Shown: positions 33,561 to 45,523 of the stretch, piece by piece
Layout of the letters: each line of letters begins with the position of its first letter
Numbering within the stretch: the stretch's first letter is position 1
Assembly: GCA_022835595.1 (NCBI GenBank)
Contig: BQUP01000001.1
Location: 2,294,001 to 2,358,000, forward strand
Source: Cystobasidium ongulense
Lineage: Eukaryota > Basidiomycota > Cystobasidiomycetes > Cystobasidiales > Cystobasidiaceae
Direction of reading: 5' to 3'
Length of the DNA stretch: 64,000 bases
The notes under the pieces: generated by a model
Told to the model about the DNA's origin: nothing
Databases searched by the model: none
What the model saw: the letters and a program-made list of their open reading frames with translations, nothing else
Made by a program: the position numbers and the translations under genes

Positions 33561-34100
33561 GGGACCCAAATCGTGAGCAAGACTGTGTTGTCCTTTGATA
33601 GAATTGTCTGTCGATTACGGCCTTTAGAATGGGCATGCGCTCTGTAGAAAAAACAGGCGTCACGCCATAGCCATTTAGCCCACCAGAAACGTGGCTGCTT
33701 GAAAGAACAGTTGTGTAAGCCGCGTGTAGACCAAAGCTGCTTGTTCGCAACTCGATTGTAGCCCAGTCCCGAAATATTCAATCACGGTACATAACAGCTT
33801 GCATGGTATCGAGATGGTTCCGGCAGGACGGCTTGCACTGAGCTAGGAGAGCACCATCAGACAATGTGTTCCTGTCTCAGTGTACTTTCGCATCTCTCTG
33901 TTGTCTTGCATTGATTTGGCGTATATTGTGGGTTGGCAGGTGAAAGAGCGACGTGCTTGATTGCCTTGGTCTTTTCCTCTCCACCAAATCCATCACGGTG
34001 ATCATCATCATTGACCGGTCTGACAGGCAGTAGGGCACACACGGCAAGCGTAGAGCAGCTTACACCTCCATAGACCACCAGAAGACCAAATCGGCCCACG
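33561..34100. other. Upstream region of the OSBP-family gene
   Basis: No gene supported. An antisense frame of 163 codons overlaps the first OSBP exons and is a shadow. The stretch should hold the promoter of the gene at 34,101. Confidence 0.4.
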
Positions 34101-36462
34101 ATGCGTGGCCTGCTTGGAGGTGCAGTCGCAAAAGGCGGCGACAAGGGTGGTCCGCCTGAAGGTGCAGCAGCTGTGGGTGGCTCTAAGTGACAGCTATGAC
34201 CCGAAGCAAGCGCTGACAGAGATGCTACGCTGTTGCAGACCGAGACAGAAGAGCTAGACGAGCATGAAGGCAGCATCCTCATGGGCATGATCTCCCAGCT
34301 GGTGAGTTGGCCGTCCGACTGACGCTGCCTCCGCTGCTTCCAAAGCAAAGCATGGCAAGCGTGACGAAGCCGCTAGATGCTTTCGATGGCGCAGGTCAAT
34401 CGTATCCTAATACTGCTCTCTCTTCCCTCTGCAGCGCCCAGGCATGGAACTTGTGAGTCGCTGAATGCATGGATGCTCGCTTCCGACTCGTGACACCTCG
34501 GCAGTGACTGACAAGTGTCGAATTGCTTGCGACGATTGCAGTCGCGAATTACCTTTCCGACTTTTGTTCTGGAGCCCAGAAGCATGCTAGAGCGTATCAC
34601 AGACTTCTTGTCCCATCCAGATCTCATCTTTGGGTACGTCTACCATGCTCGTTCGACTTGCTCGAAGGCTTTCTCCTCAGCTCGGTCTTGGTTCGGCTTG
34701 ATCGGTTGCCCGTCGCTACGACCGAGAAAGCTGAACAACGTTCGCTGATATTGTTTTCATCCCTCCTTCCCTCTAATTGTTGCAGCGCTGGTCAGATTGA
34801 AGATCCTCACGAGCGGTTCGTTAGCGTTCTGCGTTACTACCTCGCAGGTTGGCACATCAAGCCTAAAGGAGTGTGAGTATTTCGTCTACAACGAGCAGGA
34901 GAGATTATATACTGACAACCCTACGCATTTCCAGAAAGAAGCCGTAAGCATCTTTCCTCGCTTCAGAGAGGGCTTCCAGTCTAATGTGAGACTGCCTGTT
35001 CCATCGCCACAGATATAATCCTGTTCTCGGAGAAACGTTCCGGTGTCGATACAAGTACAAAGATGGTACACAAGGCTTCTACATTGCAGAACAAGTATCT
35101 CACCATCCGCCAGTTTCAGCTTTCTACTACGTTTCGCCAGAAAACAAGATTGAAGTGTTCGGAGAGCTCAAGCCTAAGAGTCGGTTCCTTGGAAATAGCG
35201 TAATGAATGAAATGAGTGGAGCGAATCATATCGTACTCTTAGATAGACCTGAAGATGGTACTTATGATATCACAATGCCAAATCAGTATGCGAGAGGCAT
35301 ATTATTCGGCAAGATGGTGTTGGAGCTCGGTGATATTGCAAAAGTATCAAACGCAAAACTCGGCATAACTTGTGATGTGGACTTTAAGACTAAAGGATTC
35401 TTCTCTGGTTCTTACAATAGCATTGCGGGTAAGATCAAAACAGATAAGGGAGAGATCGGCGAGATTAGCGGCAAGTGGTCAGACCAGATGTACATTCAGC
35501 GGGCGAAAGTGCGTCTAAATTAAATAAGCAGGGGTGAATGGTCCTCGGCTGACTTTTGTTTAACGGACTGGCGCATACAGGGACAGAAGGAACTCTTTTT
35601 CGATGCAAATACAGCTGTCGCGGTACCCAAGGAAGTTATACCCGAAGAAGACCAGCATGAGACCGAATCGAGAAAGTGAGTTGAAGGCACTGTGTATGCA
35701 TGCATTGGTCGTAGAGACAGTCTGTCTGACCCACTCTCACCCCCCGTACAGGTTGTGGTCGAAAGTATCAGAAGCGATCAAGAGGGGCGACCAAGATGCC
35801 GCAACCGATAGCAAGTCTGCTATTGAAGATCGACAGCGTGAACTCGCGAAACTGCGCGAAGACGCAGGAGAGGATTGGACGCCTCATCACTTTCACCTCG
35901 AAGATGGCGAATATCGAGTCAAGTTCAAGTGAGTCGAGCAGCTGGACCGGAAACCACACCATGCGCTGATGAAAGAGCATTTTGCAGAGTACCTCAAGGA
36001 TCAGTCGAAGAACAGATTGAAGCTGTTGAAATGTTCATATTTGGTACTACAACACCGAAGACCCAAGAAGATGCTGTACAGGCCGCTCAGCCTGCCGCCG
36101 CAGTCGCCGCTGCTGCGCGACGCCCATCAGCCGCAGCTGCGGACCCGGATACAATGCCGCAAGCTCAAACTCAGGCCCAGCCGGAGACACCAGTCAAGGG
36201 CAAAGCTCTCCCCGCTTCTGCGGCATCGACGCCAGCAGGAGCAGTGGCGATGGCTTCGCAGCATTCCCATACTTCAGCTGAGGCAAGTTCACCAGAAGGA
36301 GGTCACGGCCATGGGCATTTCTTTAAGCTCGGCTCAGGTCTCCGGAAACACACTGGTTCAGTTTCGATACCATATTTTTCGAACTCTAAGAGCCCGCCGC
36401 CACTTCATAACCCACCTGATCATGAAGCCAGCAGTCGACATGTTCCGCTTCCAAAGGACTGA
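34101..36462 (+). CDS. Oxysterol-binding protein (short Osh4/KES1-like ORP)
   Basis: Eight or so exons. The first (34,101-34,172) encodes MRGLLGGAVAKGGDK and is followed by TETEELDEHEGSILMGMISQ. After two short exons comes ITFPTFVLEPRSMLERITDF, all typical of the lipid-binding barrel lid. The family signature is EQVSHHPPVSAFYY. NPVLGETF and HFHLEDGEYRVKF complete the ORD. The protein has no PH, ankyrin or GOLD domain, so it is of the short class. Such proteins carry sterols in exchange for PI4P between ER and Golgi or plasma membrane. After the ORD there is an Ala/Pro/Gln-rich extension (about 160 residues, ending HEASSRHVPLPKD) not found in yeast Kes1. The last exon join near 35,930-35,980 could be read in two frames. 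Confidence 0.88.
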
Positions 36463-36792
36463 AGGTCTCTAGTGACTGTAGACAGATGCGAGGGATATTC
36501 CAGATGGAACTCCCGCAGGATGTGTGTTGTGTTTTGACCCGTCAGTGATCTGTCTGTACATACGAAACCGACAAGGCGAAGTGAACGCTGCTAGCATGGG
36601 AATTTTCATACTGCCATAGAAACAAAGGCACCTTTGTAACCATCTGCATGATACGCTAGAATGAAATATAGTACTCACCACCAATGCCTCGGCAATATGC
36701 TGTCACTGGACCTTGCTCGAGATGTGGATCCGTCCAAGCAAAGAGAAACGTGACTCTAGCTACTTGACTGCTTGCCAACTTTCAGGTCGAGA
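36463..36792. other. Promoter region of mitochondrial PheRS
   Basis: About 330 nt with 3' sequence of the OSBP gene and the PheRS promoter. No additional feature seen. Confidence 0.4.
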
Positions 36793-38355
36793 ATGTCTGT
36801 ACTGACACGGTCGTGGAGCCACGCAACGGTGAATGTGATACGAACGCGGTCGTGCATCTGCACCGTCGCTCGCTTCTCGACAGGCTCTTCCATCCGCAGA
36901 AAAGGTGAGTCGCGAAAAGGCAATCGAGCAAGTGGGTTGCTTCAATCTGATGGAGATGTAGATACAGCAGAACCTCTTCAAATAAATGGCATCTCGTACC
37001 CGAGAGATGACTACACCAACGCTACACCTACCATCCTCTCAAAAGTGTCGAGGCAACTGCATTTACAGCCTTCACATCCCATCGGCATCCTCCGCTCGTT
37101 GATAGAAGCCCACTTTGCTACATTCGACGCCATCAACACGCTGTCGCCTATTGTGACGGTGCATCAGAACTTTGATGAGCTAGGTTTTGCACCTGATCAT
37201 CCTGGAAGAAGCTTGACCGATTCCTACTACCTCAATCGGCAGCATATGCTACGAACGCATACTTCTGCTCACGAAGTTGAAGTATTCAGCAAAGGCACAG
37301 AGAGATGGCTACTAACAGCCGATGTATACCGAAGAGATGAAATAGACGCAAGTCATTATCCTGTCTTTCATCAAATGGAAGGCGCGCATGTCGTTCCTCG
37401 TGCAAATGCTCTCGAGACTTTCGAAGCTTCGAATGCTATACTAGAGAAGAGACTTTCAAATGCCAATATTGCAATCACAGATGATACAAGAGTTGGAGTG
37501 TCAAATCCGTATCAAGATTGTCATGATCCTATACTAGCAGAAGCGGCCACTCGGAATCTGAAGAACAGCTTGAATAGTTTGGTACTCGAGCTCTTTGGTG
37601 GTATTGCAAACCGAGCTGGTACCGGCGAACCACTGCAAGTAAGATGGATAGAAGCTTTCTTCCCATTCACATCACCAAGTTACGAAGTAGAGGTCATGTT
37701 TGCAGGCAAGTGGCTGGAATTGCTAGGCTGCGGCGTTGTTAAGCAGGCAACAATGGACCGGTCAGGTTCGTCGAATCAGACCATTCAATTCAATGTTTGC
37801 ACAGCTGATGCAGCTTGCTGTATTTGTGCAGGTATACCAGACAAAATGGGCTGGGCATTTGGCCTAGGTCTCGAGCGGATAGCCATGGTTCTATTCGGCA
37901 TTCCAGATATTCGTTTATTCTGGTCAAAGGATCCCCGCTTCTTGCAACAGTTCAACGCGGGTCAAATAAGTTCATTCAAGCCATATAGTAAGAACCCACC
38001 TTGTTATCAGGACATCAGCTTCTGGCTTCCGGATGGCTCCAGTGGATTTGCCAAGTTCCACGAGAATGACTTCTGCGAGATCGTACGCGATGTCGCTGGT
38101 GATCTAGCAGAAGAGACTACACTGGTAAATTTGTGGCTCGGTTTGTCAGAAGAGAAAGTAAAGCGGTTACTGATGCTACTGTCGGTAAATTTCCAGGTGG
38201 ATTCCTTCACGCATCCCAAGACCGGCAGGCAAAGTCTCTGCTATCGCATCAACTACAGATCTATGGATCGCAATGTTACAACAAAAGAAGCTCGTGATTA
38301 TACGCAGCAAATAGAAGATGCTGCCAAAGTAAAGATGGGTATTGAAGTTCGGTAA
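36793..38355 (+). CDS. MSF1: Mitochondrial phenylalanyl-tRNA synthetase
   Basis: The frame encodes up to 520 residues. The start is the ATG of MSVLTRSWSH; the basic, hydroxylated N-terminus (VNVIRTRSCICTVARFSTGS) is a mitochondrial presequence. Catalytic class II parts are DYTNATPTILSKVSRQL, HPIGILRSLIEAHF, YRRDEIDASHYPVFHQMEG (motif 2) and GWAFGLGLERIAMVLFGIPD (motif 3). The C-terminal FDX-ACB anticodon-binding domain starts near FWLPDGSSGFAKFHENDFCE and ends TQQIEDAAKVKMGIEVR. This fused alpha-type monomer is the usual mitochondrial PheRS. A 57-nt stretch after IRRK begins GTGAGT and ends TAG in frame, so it may be an intron that the long frame hides. Confidence 0.92.
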   Translation: MSVLTRSWSHATVNVIRTRSCICTVARFSTGSSIRRKGESRKGNRASGLLQSDGDVDTAEPLQINGISYPRDDYTNATPTILSKVSRQLHLQPSHPIGILRSLIEAHFATFDAINTLSPIVTVHQNFDELGFAPDHPGRSLTDSYYLNRQHMLRTHTSAHEVEVFSKGTERWLLTADVYRRDEIDASHYPVFHQMEGAHVVPRANALETFEASNAILEKRLSNANIAITDDTRVGVSNPYQDCHDPILAEAATRNLKNSLNSLVLELFGGIANRAGTGEPLQVRWIEAFFPFTSPSYEVEVMFAGKWLELLGCGVVKQATMDRSGSSNQTIQFNVCTADAACCICAGIPDKMGWAFGLGLERIAMVLFGIPDIRLFWSKDPRFLQQFNAGQISSFKPYSKNPPCYQDISFWLPDGSSGFAKFHENDFCEIVRDVAGDLAEETTLVNLWLGLSEEKVKRLLMLLSVNFQVDSFTHPKTGRQSLCYRINYRSMDRNVTTKEARDYTQQIEDAAKVKMGIEVR

Positions 38356-38500
38356 AGCACACCCTCCGTGCTGAACAAGCCTTCGTGAGCGAAGCTGATG
38401 GTCTTGGAGGATTGAGTAGTTACGATGTGTGATGTTGTGAGAATCAGCGAAAAGGCAGCGTAGAAGCACAAACCCATATTCCATTGATTCGCTTGCGGTT

Positions 38501-39253
38501 CTATTTCCGAGGCCGGCTGCGACGCATTCTGCCGAACAATCTGGCTACGAAGCCTTTCTTCTGCTTCTCTGGATAGACTTGAGAGCTTTCTTGTACTCCG
38601 TGCTGGTCAGACTCAGAGACCTCATGTTCAGCTGCCTTGACTTTAAGCTTGAGGAAAATCGCCACTTCGTCCATATTCGTGTTGATCTCAGCCACTTGCT
38701 TGCTGCTTAGATGCGACATGTTGACATCTTGAATGACTTGATGCAACTCCAGCATGCTCACTCGAACGTTTCGCATCAAGTCGGCGTGCTCTTCTGGCGT
38801 TCGGACAACAGTGCCTGCCCATTCTCGCAGCGGCTGCAACGCTTTCCTGACATGCCTATCGATGGTGTCGCTCGAGCTGTCGCTCAAAAGAAGGAAGAGC
38901 GAGGAAACGAGCAGATGGAAGAAGTGCTGGTACGCATAGAAACAAGTCAGAACAGTGATTGCCTCAAGCATTCAGTCTGCAAGGTGTGACTCTGCAATGA
39001 ACGTTGTGCGATCACGTCGAATGGCACTCACTAGGACATCTTCGTCTTCCGTCTCATCGCACAATATACTGAAGCTGCGATGCCATCTTCTGATTTCTTT
39101 CCACGCATACTTCAGGTTGTTCTCCACAGCTTGCCTATCGTGTCCATCTGTGGGAAACACAAAACCGATGGGTGCGAAGTTCGTGGAACCCAGTACTTGC
39201 ACAGTTGACAGTGCTGGACTGCTCGGTAGCAAAAGTAGAGAGCCTTTGGCCAT
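38501..39253 (-). CDS. Unknown protein with central hydrophobic segment
   Basis: Two exons. The first starts MAKGSLLLLPSSPALSTVQV at 39,253 and runs to WHRSFSILCDETEDEDVL. A 69-nt intron (GTGAGT…TTGAG) then joins in frame to AITVLTCFYAYQHFFHLLVS. The second part reads SDTIDRHVRKALQPLREW, LELHQVIQDVNMSHLSSKQ and a basic end RLFGRMRRSRPRK (38,501). The middle segment is hydrophobic enough for one membrane helix, followed by an amphipathic helical region. I do not recognise a family. The in-frame join with normal splice sites and the contrast of hydrophobic and charged parts make a real gene likely. It is convergent with PheRS, 145 nt away. Confidence 0.5.
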
Positions 39254-39725
39254 GCTGGTACCTGAAGGTGCGACAAGCTAGTCAAGTCACAGTTCGTACA
39301 CAACTACACCGGCATTCTCGCGTGTCGCACGCTCGACGTCGACTTTCAGCACAGGCCGCAATACTTTACCGTGCTCTTCACCGGCGGAGTATCAGGGTTT
39401 TGTGCAAGAGCTTGTAGAAGGCCAGAGCCCCATAGGATGGAGCGTGTGGGCCGATCTGCTGAGCGATTGTAGGCTTTGTGCTGACGAGGTCAGCCTTTGG
39501 AAATATGGGAGCTCGGAAGCTTCGATATTATGTGAACGGGGCTTGTTTTATTTCTACAGTATTCAGGATGCGACAGAATGGATATTAACGGCATTACACG
39601 CTGCTAATTACTACGATATACGGAGGGTTGCCTGAACGATGCCTAGAATGGCATCTAGTAAGCCCAAGAACGAATGGGTATCTTCACGGGGAATCATGTT
39701 TAGGAAGATTTCCTATTGCTCGTCC
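39254..39725. other. Spacer between two minus-strand genes
   Basis: Promoter of the unknown gene ending at 38,501 and 3' flank of GrpE. Frames in this stretch (up to 81 codons) show no domain. Confidence 0.4.
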
Positions 39726-40557
39726 TTAGTTTGTATCCATCACTACTCCGACTTCTGCTGCTCTAAGAACTCTGTCTTTCAGCATCCAGCCCTTCTTTGA
39801 GCATTCTAGGACAGTGCCGGGCTCTTTGCCTGGGATTGGCGCTTGGTAGAGGGCTTCGTGCTGATTAGGGTCAAATTTCTCTCCTGTAGGATCAAATGAC
39901 TTGATGTTGAAGCGGTTCAGAGTCTTTTCTAAGTGGTTTGCTGTCATATTGACGCCAATGTACAAGTCGGCAAGATTGTCTGCAACACTGGGTTCAGCGC
40001 CTTCTGTTGCAGCTGGCTTTGCTCGGCGGTCTTCTGGCACATGTTTGAGTGCAAGGTGGAGAATGTCAAGATTTGAGATGATGTCCTTTGCGAAAGATTC
40101 AATGGCATAGTCCTTGGCTTTCTGCTTTTCGCGGGTCGTGATCTTTTGCAAGTTCTCGAAATCCGCCACACTTCGACGCCAGTTGTCCTGTATGATGATG
40201 CAGCGAGCGATGTCAAGGTCAGCTCAGTACACTTTGCATGCAATGCTGCACAGACAGCAGACGCCGCAGTCAGCTCACCTTCATGCGTGCTAGCTCTTTC
40301 TCCGACTTCTCAAAGTCATCCTGCATTTTCTTGATCGCAGCGCTTGTCTCCTCGTCAGCGGCTCCGTCTGCAGAAGCTTGCTTGTTTGTAGCATCTGCCT
40401 TGGCTTGTGTTGCCTGTTCCGAGTAGAATCGCATCCTACGACTGCTTGCGCCAGCTGATGCCGAGAGTGCCGCTGGTGCGACGAAGGACGCGGAAGCAGT
40501 TCGAGCAGCTTGACGAGCCGCTGTTCTTGACAGCGCAGAGAATGACGAGGCAATCAT
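39726..40557 (-). CDS. MGE1: Mitochondrial GrpE nucleotide exchange factor
   Basis: Two exons of about 240 residues. The presequence is MIASSFSALSRTAARQAART. It is followed by a Gln/Ala-rich stretch, a long coiled coil (MQDDFEKSEKELARMK) that continues after a roughly 90-nt intron, and the GrpE core: DFENLQKITTREKQKAKDYA, FAKDIISNLDILHLALKHV, FDPNQHEALYQAPIPGKEP and the C-terminal beta wing KKGWMLKDRVLRAAEVGVV. It releases ADP from mitochondrial Hsp70 during protein import and folding in the matrix. Length and order of parts are normal. Confidence 0.95.
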
Positions 40558-41030
40558 GTTTGCTGTATGAGAGATATTCGAATAGTGAGGTAGGAAAGAT
40601 ACAAGTACTCGCTATCCGGAAACTCTGTCTAATGCGCCGATCATGCGATTGAGAAAGCAAGATTTCGCCACACTTGATGAAGCTTCGAGAGAATCACACT
40701 GTTATTTGGGTATGATAGTCAGGACGAGTTTGAACATTTCATCATCTAATGGTGTACAGAGTGCATGGGTATTACAGAGAGCTTGAAAGGCGGTTTTGGT
40801 GTTTAGTGTAACAACGAGATAAAGTACTTTCATTCGAACATCGCTCAGGCTAACTGATTATTAGTTATTGAGACTGCATACTACTGATATTGTCCTTGGG
40901 TGTGGGAGATTTAGCCTGCACACCTTGAGTCTTTCTTTCAAAAGATATGAATGCGACGGCGGTCGGATCAACCACTTTCGTCATCTTGCAGGCGGGCCTA
41001 TTCTTCTCCTCATCTAGGGCCCAAATCGCC
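40558..41030. other. GrpE promoter and 3' flank of zinc-finger gene
   Basis: About 470 nt between two minus-strand genes. I see no RNA gene, repeat or further reading frame with support. Confidence 0.4.
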
Positions 41031-44000
41031 TCAGGCGCCCTCTTCTTCATCGCCTGAGCCAGGGTTTAGACCAACTCCCGATTCTCCAGTCATCTGCGCG
41101 ATCTGCTGAATACAAGCTGCGCCGTTCTGCGTTAGCAATATGGTTAGTGCTGAAGACGCCAGAATAAGACACGTCGACGAGGTGAAACTCACCTCGGACT
41201 TGTGATGTCTCTGCAAAGCATCTAGTCTGACGAAGGGGGTATGACAAGCCTCGCAGATGTACTTCTTGACACCGCTGTGCAGAAGCTCGTGCCTCTTCAA
41301 ATCATGCCGACGTGCAAAGCCTGGACACCAGCCACTATGCATCAGTACGCTGATTCGGTTCCTTCTGGAGCGGTCAAGACTTACCCTTATTGCACACTTC
41401 ACAAGTGAACGGCTTCAAGCCCTCGTGGGACCGAATATGCCCCTTTAAGTTGTACGCTCTAGTAAAAGTTTCATTGCAGTACTCGCACACGAACTTCGCA
41501 GCAGTTGGGTCCTTGCGTCTTCTCTTTGCAGCTTGCTTCGTTGCTTCGGTAGTCTTGCTTTCCCAAGTAAAGTCTGAGACGCCCGACAGGCCAGAAATGC
41601 CAGAAGTGTCCGAGCGAACAGATGATCTCCGTCTCATCCTACCCGGATCGAGCAGACCATTGGCACCAGCAGCGAAGTGGGTGTCCATGTCATAGCGCAT
41701 ATCGGACTGATTGTGCGTCATGTCAGCTGGATTTGGCGTTGCCATTCCAGCAGGCGGATACTGGGAGTACTGGCTGCTTGCAGCGAGTGGATCACTTGAA
41801 TGCATGTTGTACAAATCAGGCATCGAAGACATATACCCTTGATAATTGACGTTCTGTATAGGGGCCTGTTGTTGCTGTCCATAGTCTACGGATGATTGAC
41901 GGTTGTAGTTGCCGATCGAAGACGAAGTAGGCAAGCCGTATTGATTGTCCTGGCCGCTAAGGAAAGCCGATGGCATAGGAGGCAAATTCGACAGATCGAA
42001 TTGATTCTGATTCTGGCTGTACTGTTGTGGTTCATAACCACCGCCGAGGAAGCGATTTCCGACCTGCTGATCTTGGTGGTCATAAGATCGAGGGTAACCC
42101 TGACTTTGTGCGTTGTCGTGCATTGTCTGGGCATTGTCGTTACGCACATCGCCAAATTGCGCTGCTCGAGGACTGAACGTCGAAGCAGTGTAGTCTTCTG
42201 ACTGAGCGCCTCTCTTGTGAGATGCTCCATGCGACTGTGATCGTCGAATGCCACCTGGTGAAGGCGGTACGAGATAGCTGTGCTGAGTCGAGCCGGCCAG
42301 ATTGTAGGACTCATAAGGTCCAGCATCAACCACACTGCGACGTCGAGCGGACGGGCCTGCTTGACTGGGAATATCTGCCGACAGCCCAAATCTGTCATCC
42401 GTGTCCAGAGCTGAGCCTTCACGCTGTTGCAATGCCATAGCTGAGGCTTTGAAGTTCTCCCATCCAGGACTGCTACCATCTAATGCACGCGGGTCGATAG
42501 CCCCTGAAGACTGCTGCTGTTGATCCTGTCTTGCATTGTGTGGTCCAGCAAAGGGGAAGGTTTGTCCTTCGTATCCGATTGGAGATCTCATATAAGTGTC
42601 AGACTTGCTTCTTTGCCGAAGAGGCAGCACTCTATTGCGTGACGAGGCACCGAGATCGAGCGTAAGGTCATGAGGCGGAACATCGTTGAAGAGGGCTTGG
42701 GCAGCTTCAGCGTGCAACAAATTTGAAGGTCCAGAATCGGTCGAATCCTTTGAGTCCTTAGAGTACAATGCACGTTAGTACGAGCAGGCAATATGGGACA
42801 AGCGCCCAAGCGATACGAAGCTTACCTGTCTGGTCGAGGGTCTTTGAAAGAAGGTCGAAAAGACGGTATCGAGCGCTGCTTGCGTAGAGTCCTGTCTCCC
42901 GGTAGCTGTCCGGGGTATAGCAGTTGGAGTGGCGGTAGTTAGGGTCAAATCGGGTTTATCGGGAATAGCCAGAGGAGCCAAAGAAGCATTCTTGTTCTCC
43001 TGACTGGATGATGTCTGGTGGTTTAAATGAGGGAGAGGTGGTGACCTAAGACTAGGCTGGCCCGATTGCTGATGTAGAAAATTGCCTTGAACAGTGGGAG
43101 AGGGTGAGAAGCGAGCAAGGACAGGAATAGAAGGCGGGAGAGCCATATTGCTGCTGTTGCCAATATGATCACTTTGAGGTCGCAGCATTGGTGATTGTGC
43201 TGGAGAAGCAGTGAATACACTTCGGGCGGAGACAGGCGCCGAATTAGCTAGTAAGGCAGGCGGTGGTGCAGAAGTAGCTCGAAGAGTATCTTCTTTGATC
43301 GGTATGTTCCTTAGATTTGGAATCGGGGCAAACATACGCCCTACGGCCATTTCAAGTCCATGATCATAGCTTGATGGTGGTACTTGACGGGGCCCAAGAT
43401 CCGGTGAACTGAGATGACCAGAAGGCGATGATCTGGATGTCGAAACGTGATCTCGTCCGCCTAGTGAGGAAAGATCGTCCCAATCGCTCTTGCCTTGTTG
43501 AAGTTTGTCTCTGAATGCAAGCAGATCGGTGGCATTGTTGGGCAATGTTGTTCCTAGAGCAATTCGGCTGTCCTGGTTGTTGGGTGATCTCGAGTCAGGT
43601 CTCGAATCAAAAGGTGAGTGCGAGCGCCTTTCGTCGAAGGAAGAGTCATCGGCGTAGGATCCAGCATATGAAGGTGTCGCATAACCACCAGAGTTCTCAT
43701 CGTAGATCATGGACGTAGGATCCAGTATGCCAGCGGATAGGTAGGCAAAAGTGGAAGTCGAGTCCAGCATGACGGATTGAGAAGATGAGCCGCCGATAGG
43801 CATAGGCATTGCCAAGGTAGAGGAGGAAGATGCGCCTTGCATGGTGTGATTGTAAGATGGAGTACCTGGATTGGAAGAGGTCATTACCGATATGGGGGGA
43901 CGAGCCGACTGAAAGGAATAGGCATTGCCAAAAGGGGAGTTGTGACCAGAGTGCGGTTGATTGTATTGCGGCTGCTGCTGTTGAAAGTGACTAGGTGAGT

Positions 44001-44286
44001 TCTGGCCTGAGGGGGGATTGCTGAAAGCTTGGAGATTATAAGGGGGACTTTGGGTGGTATTTAAGCTGTTGGTATTGTCTTGAGCAAAAGTGCCAGAGAC
44101 GTGAGATGGGGATAGGGCTGGAGCTGTATAATCGGCATAACGATGACCGCTTTGGGAAGTGAGCAATGGAGGGCTGAGAGTAGCACCTTGGGTGGTCATA
44201 CCGCCGTTCATCGAGATCTGGGAACCTTGAAAAGCTTGCTGCCATTGGGAGCGCTGTCCATCCGACTGCACTTGCTGGGTCGCCAT
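41031..44286 (-). CDS. C2H2 zinc-finger transcription factor, Crz1-like
   Basis: Four exons; exon 1 is 44,286-42,826, intron 1 69 nt, exon 2 42,756-41,386, intron 2 65 nt. The first 900 or so residues are Ser/Gln/Pro-rich and disordered (for example HFQQQQPQYNQPHSGHNS). Near the C-terminus lie zinc fingers: FVCEYCNETFTRAYNLKGH, then FTCEVCNKG joined across an intron to FARRHDLKRHELLH, then a degenerate third YICEACHTPFVRLDALQRH. This order and the RxHDxKRHxxLH and RxDALxRH helices are those of Crz1/PRZ1-type calcineurin-responsive factors. A PPISVM motif in the N-terminal part resembles the calcineurin docking PxIxIT. The factor would shuttle to the nucleus on Ca2+ stress. The acidic end (GSGDEEEGA) is short. 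Family placement is from finger pattern only. Confidence 0.78.
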
Positions 44287-45523
44287 TATGATCTTGAAAA
44301 GAGCTCCGGTTAGCCACCAATGCTGCAGGAGTATCCGGCAATGTCAGCGGAGGGCACGCAGGTGGTGAGCAAGCTCGTGGAAAACAACCATACGTACAAA
44401 GCTTCAGTATGGCTTTATGTCGAATAGGGCTGTCTGGTCTCGTGCACAGTTGATGCCGCCGTTCCCGATCAAGCGCTTATGGAGGTGCAAGTCAAATGCA
44501 GGTCTTGAACAATTGATTGTGTGTGGTGTTATATGCTATGCTAATGACAGCGAAGGGAGCTGTGCGTGTGTCTTGCTTGTTTGACTGAGCGTGCTGTTCT
44601 GTGAGGCTGGGTTGTGTTGGTGGAAAGCGGACACGGGACAAGAGGGCAGTGTGGATGAGGCACACCGACCAAGATGGAGGCAGAGATGGAAGGCGATGAG
44701 ATGAGGCGGACCTCCTCCTGTCTGCCTTTTCGCTGTTCTCCCTTGTCCGACGGGATGGGGATATGCTGGATTCGGAAGCCGACCTGGTGGCTCGGCTGCA
44801 GGAGCGCGAGAGAGATGCTCCAGCTGGGAGCAGTTCTTCAAGCTTGAGATGGACCAGTTGTATGCCTATTGAAGCTCCTCACAGCTGCCTGGTGCTTGTT
44901 TGCTATCTCCACCCGATCCGTCTGCCTGTTATACAGCAGACCGAGATCTTGCTTTTCAGCCTGCAAACGGCTCTTTCGCAGCGCGACAGGCACCACTCCT
45001 TGCCGCGGTCTCTCTCTCTTGCCTGACTGGCCTGATGACCAGGATGTCTCTATCCTTGACTTGTTGTCGATTCTTCGGAAATGTCTGCCTGCTTGAATCC
45101 GAGTCGAGCAAAGCGGCCCCGTCTTTCGAAATAGGGAAGAGTCCGACGACAAGTGAGCAGCAACTGGCGACGGCGAAAAGCAAGAAGCACAGCGTCATGC
45201 ACAGGCTGCAATGGCTGACTACAGTCTACTCCACGAAGGGTACGGTGGTCCTTGTTGTCCTGCATGGCTGTGCGTCGAGAACAAGGCGGTGGCGGACAAA
45301 CAGTGTGCGTTGTACCGGTCAGTTCTAGCCTTTCAAGAGCTACCGTAGTACGAGAGTGAAGGCCGCAGCTTTCTCATTATTAAGAGTCCTGGATCTTGAG
45401 CACCAATCTCCTGGGCCTTGCCGCTGCGATCTGATAAGTGGTCGATCACGTCGAGCTCATCCACGACTATCCAGCATTGCAGCTTGTCGCTTGCTTCACC
45501 TTAAACACCAAGCATTACTCGAG
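44287..45523. other. Long divergent promoter region between Crz1-like and FMP42-like genes
   Basis: 1.2 kb, the largest spacer outside the two gene-poor blocks, fitting a regulated promoter of the transcription factor. It includes a weak candidate gene at 44,763-45,096, listed separately. I saw no tandem repeats. Confidence 0.45.
44763..45096 (+). CDS. Weak candidate small gene in the divergent promoter
   Basis: An ATG at 44,763 opens MLDSEADLVARLQERERDA, a helical charged start. Downstream pieces look coding (QTEILLFSLQTALSQRDRHH and PDWPDDQDVSILDLLSILRK). They are in different frames and the introns needed to connect them are not clear. It could be a small coiled-coil protein, an upstream open frame in the FMP42-like transcript, or chance. 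Confidence 0.2.

Noticed and set aside
36772-36792. TTG as start of mitochondrial PheRS
   Set aside because: A normal ATG follows seven codons later and begins a good presequence.
41886-42479. 197-codon frame inside the Crz1-like gene
   Set aside because: Same strand, other frame of the Ser/Gln-rich exon; composition is a shift of the real frame.
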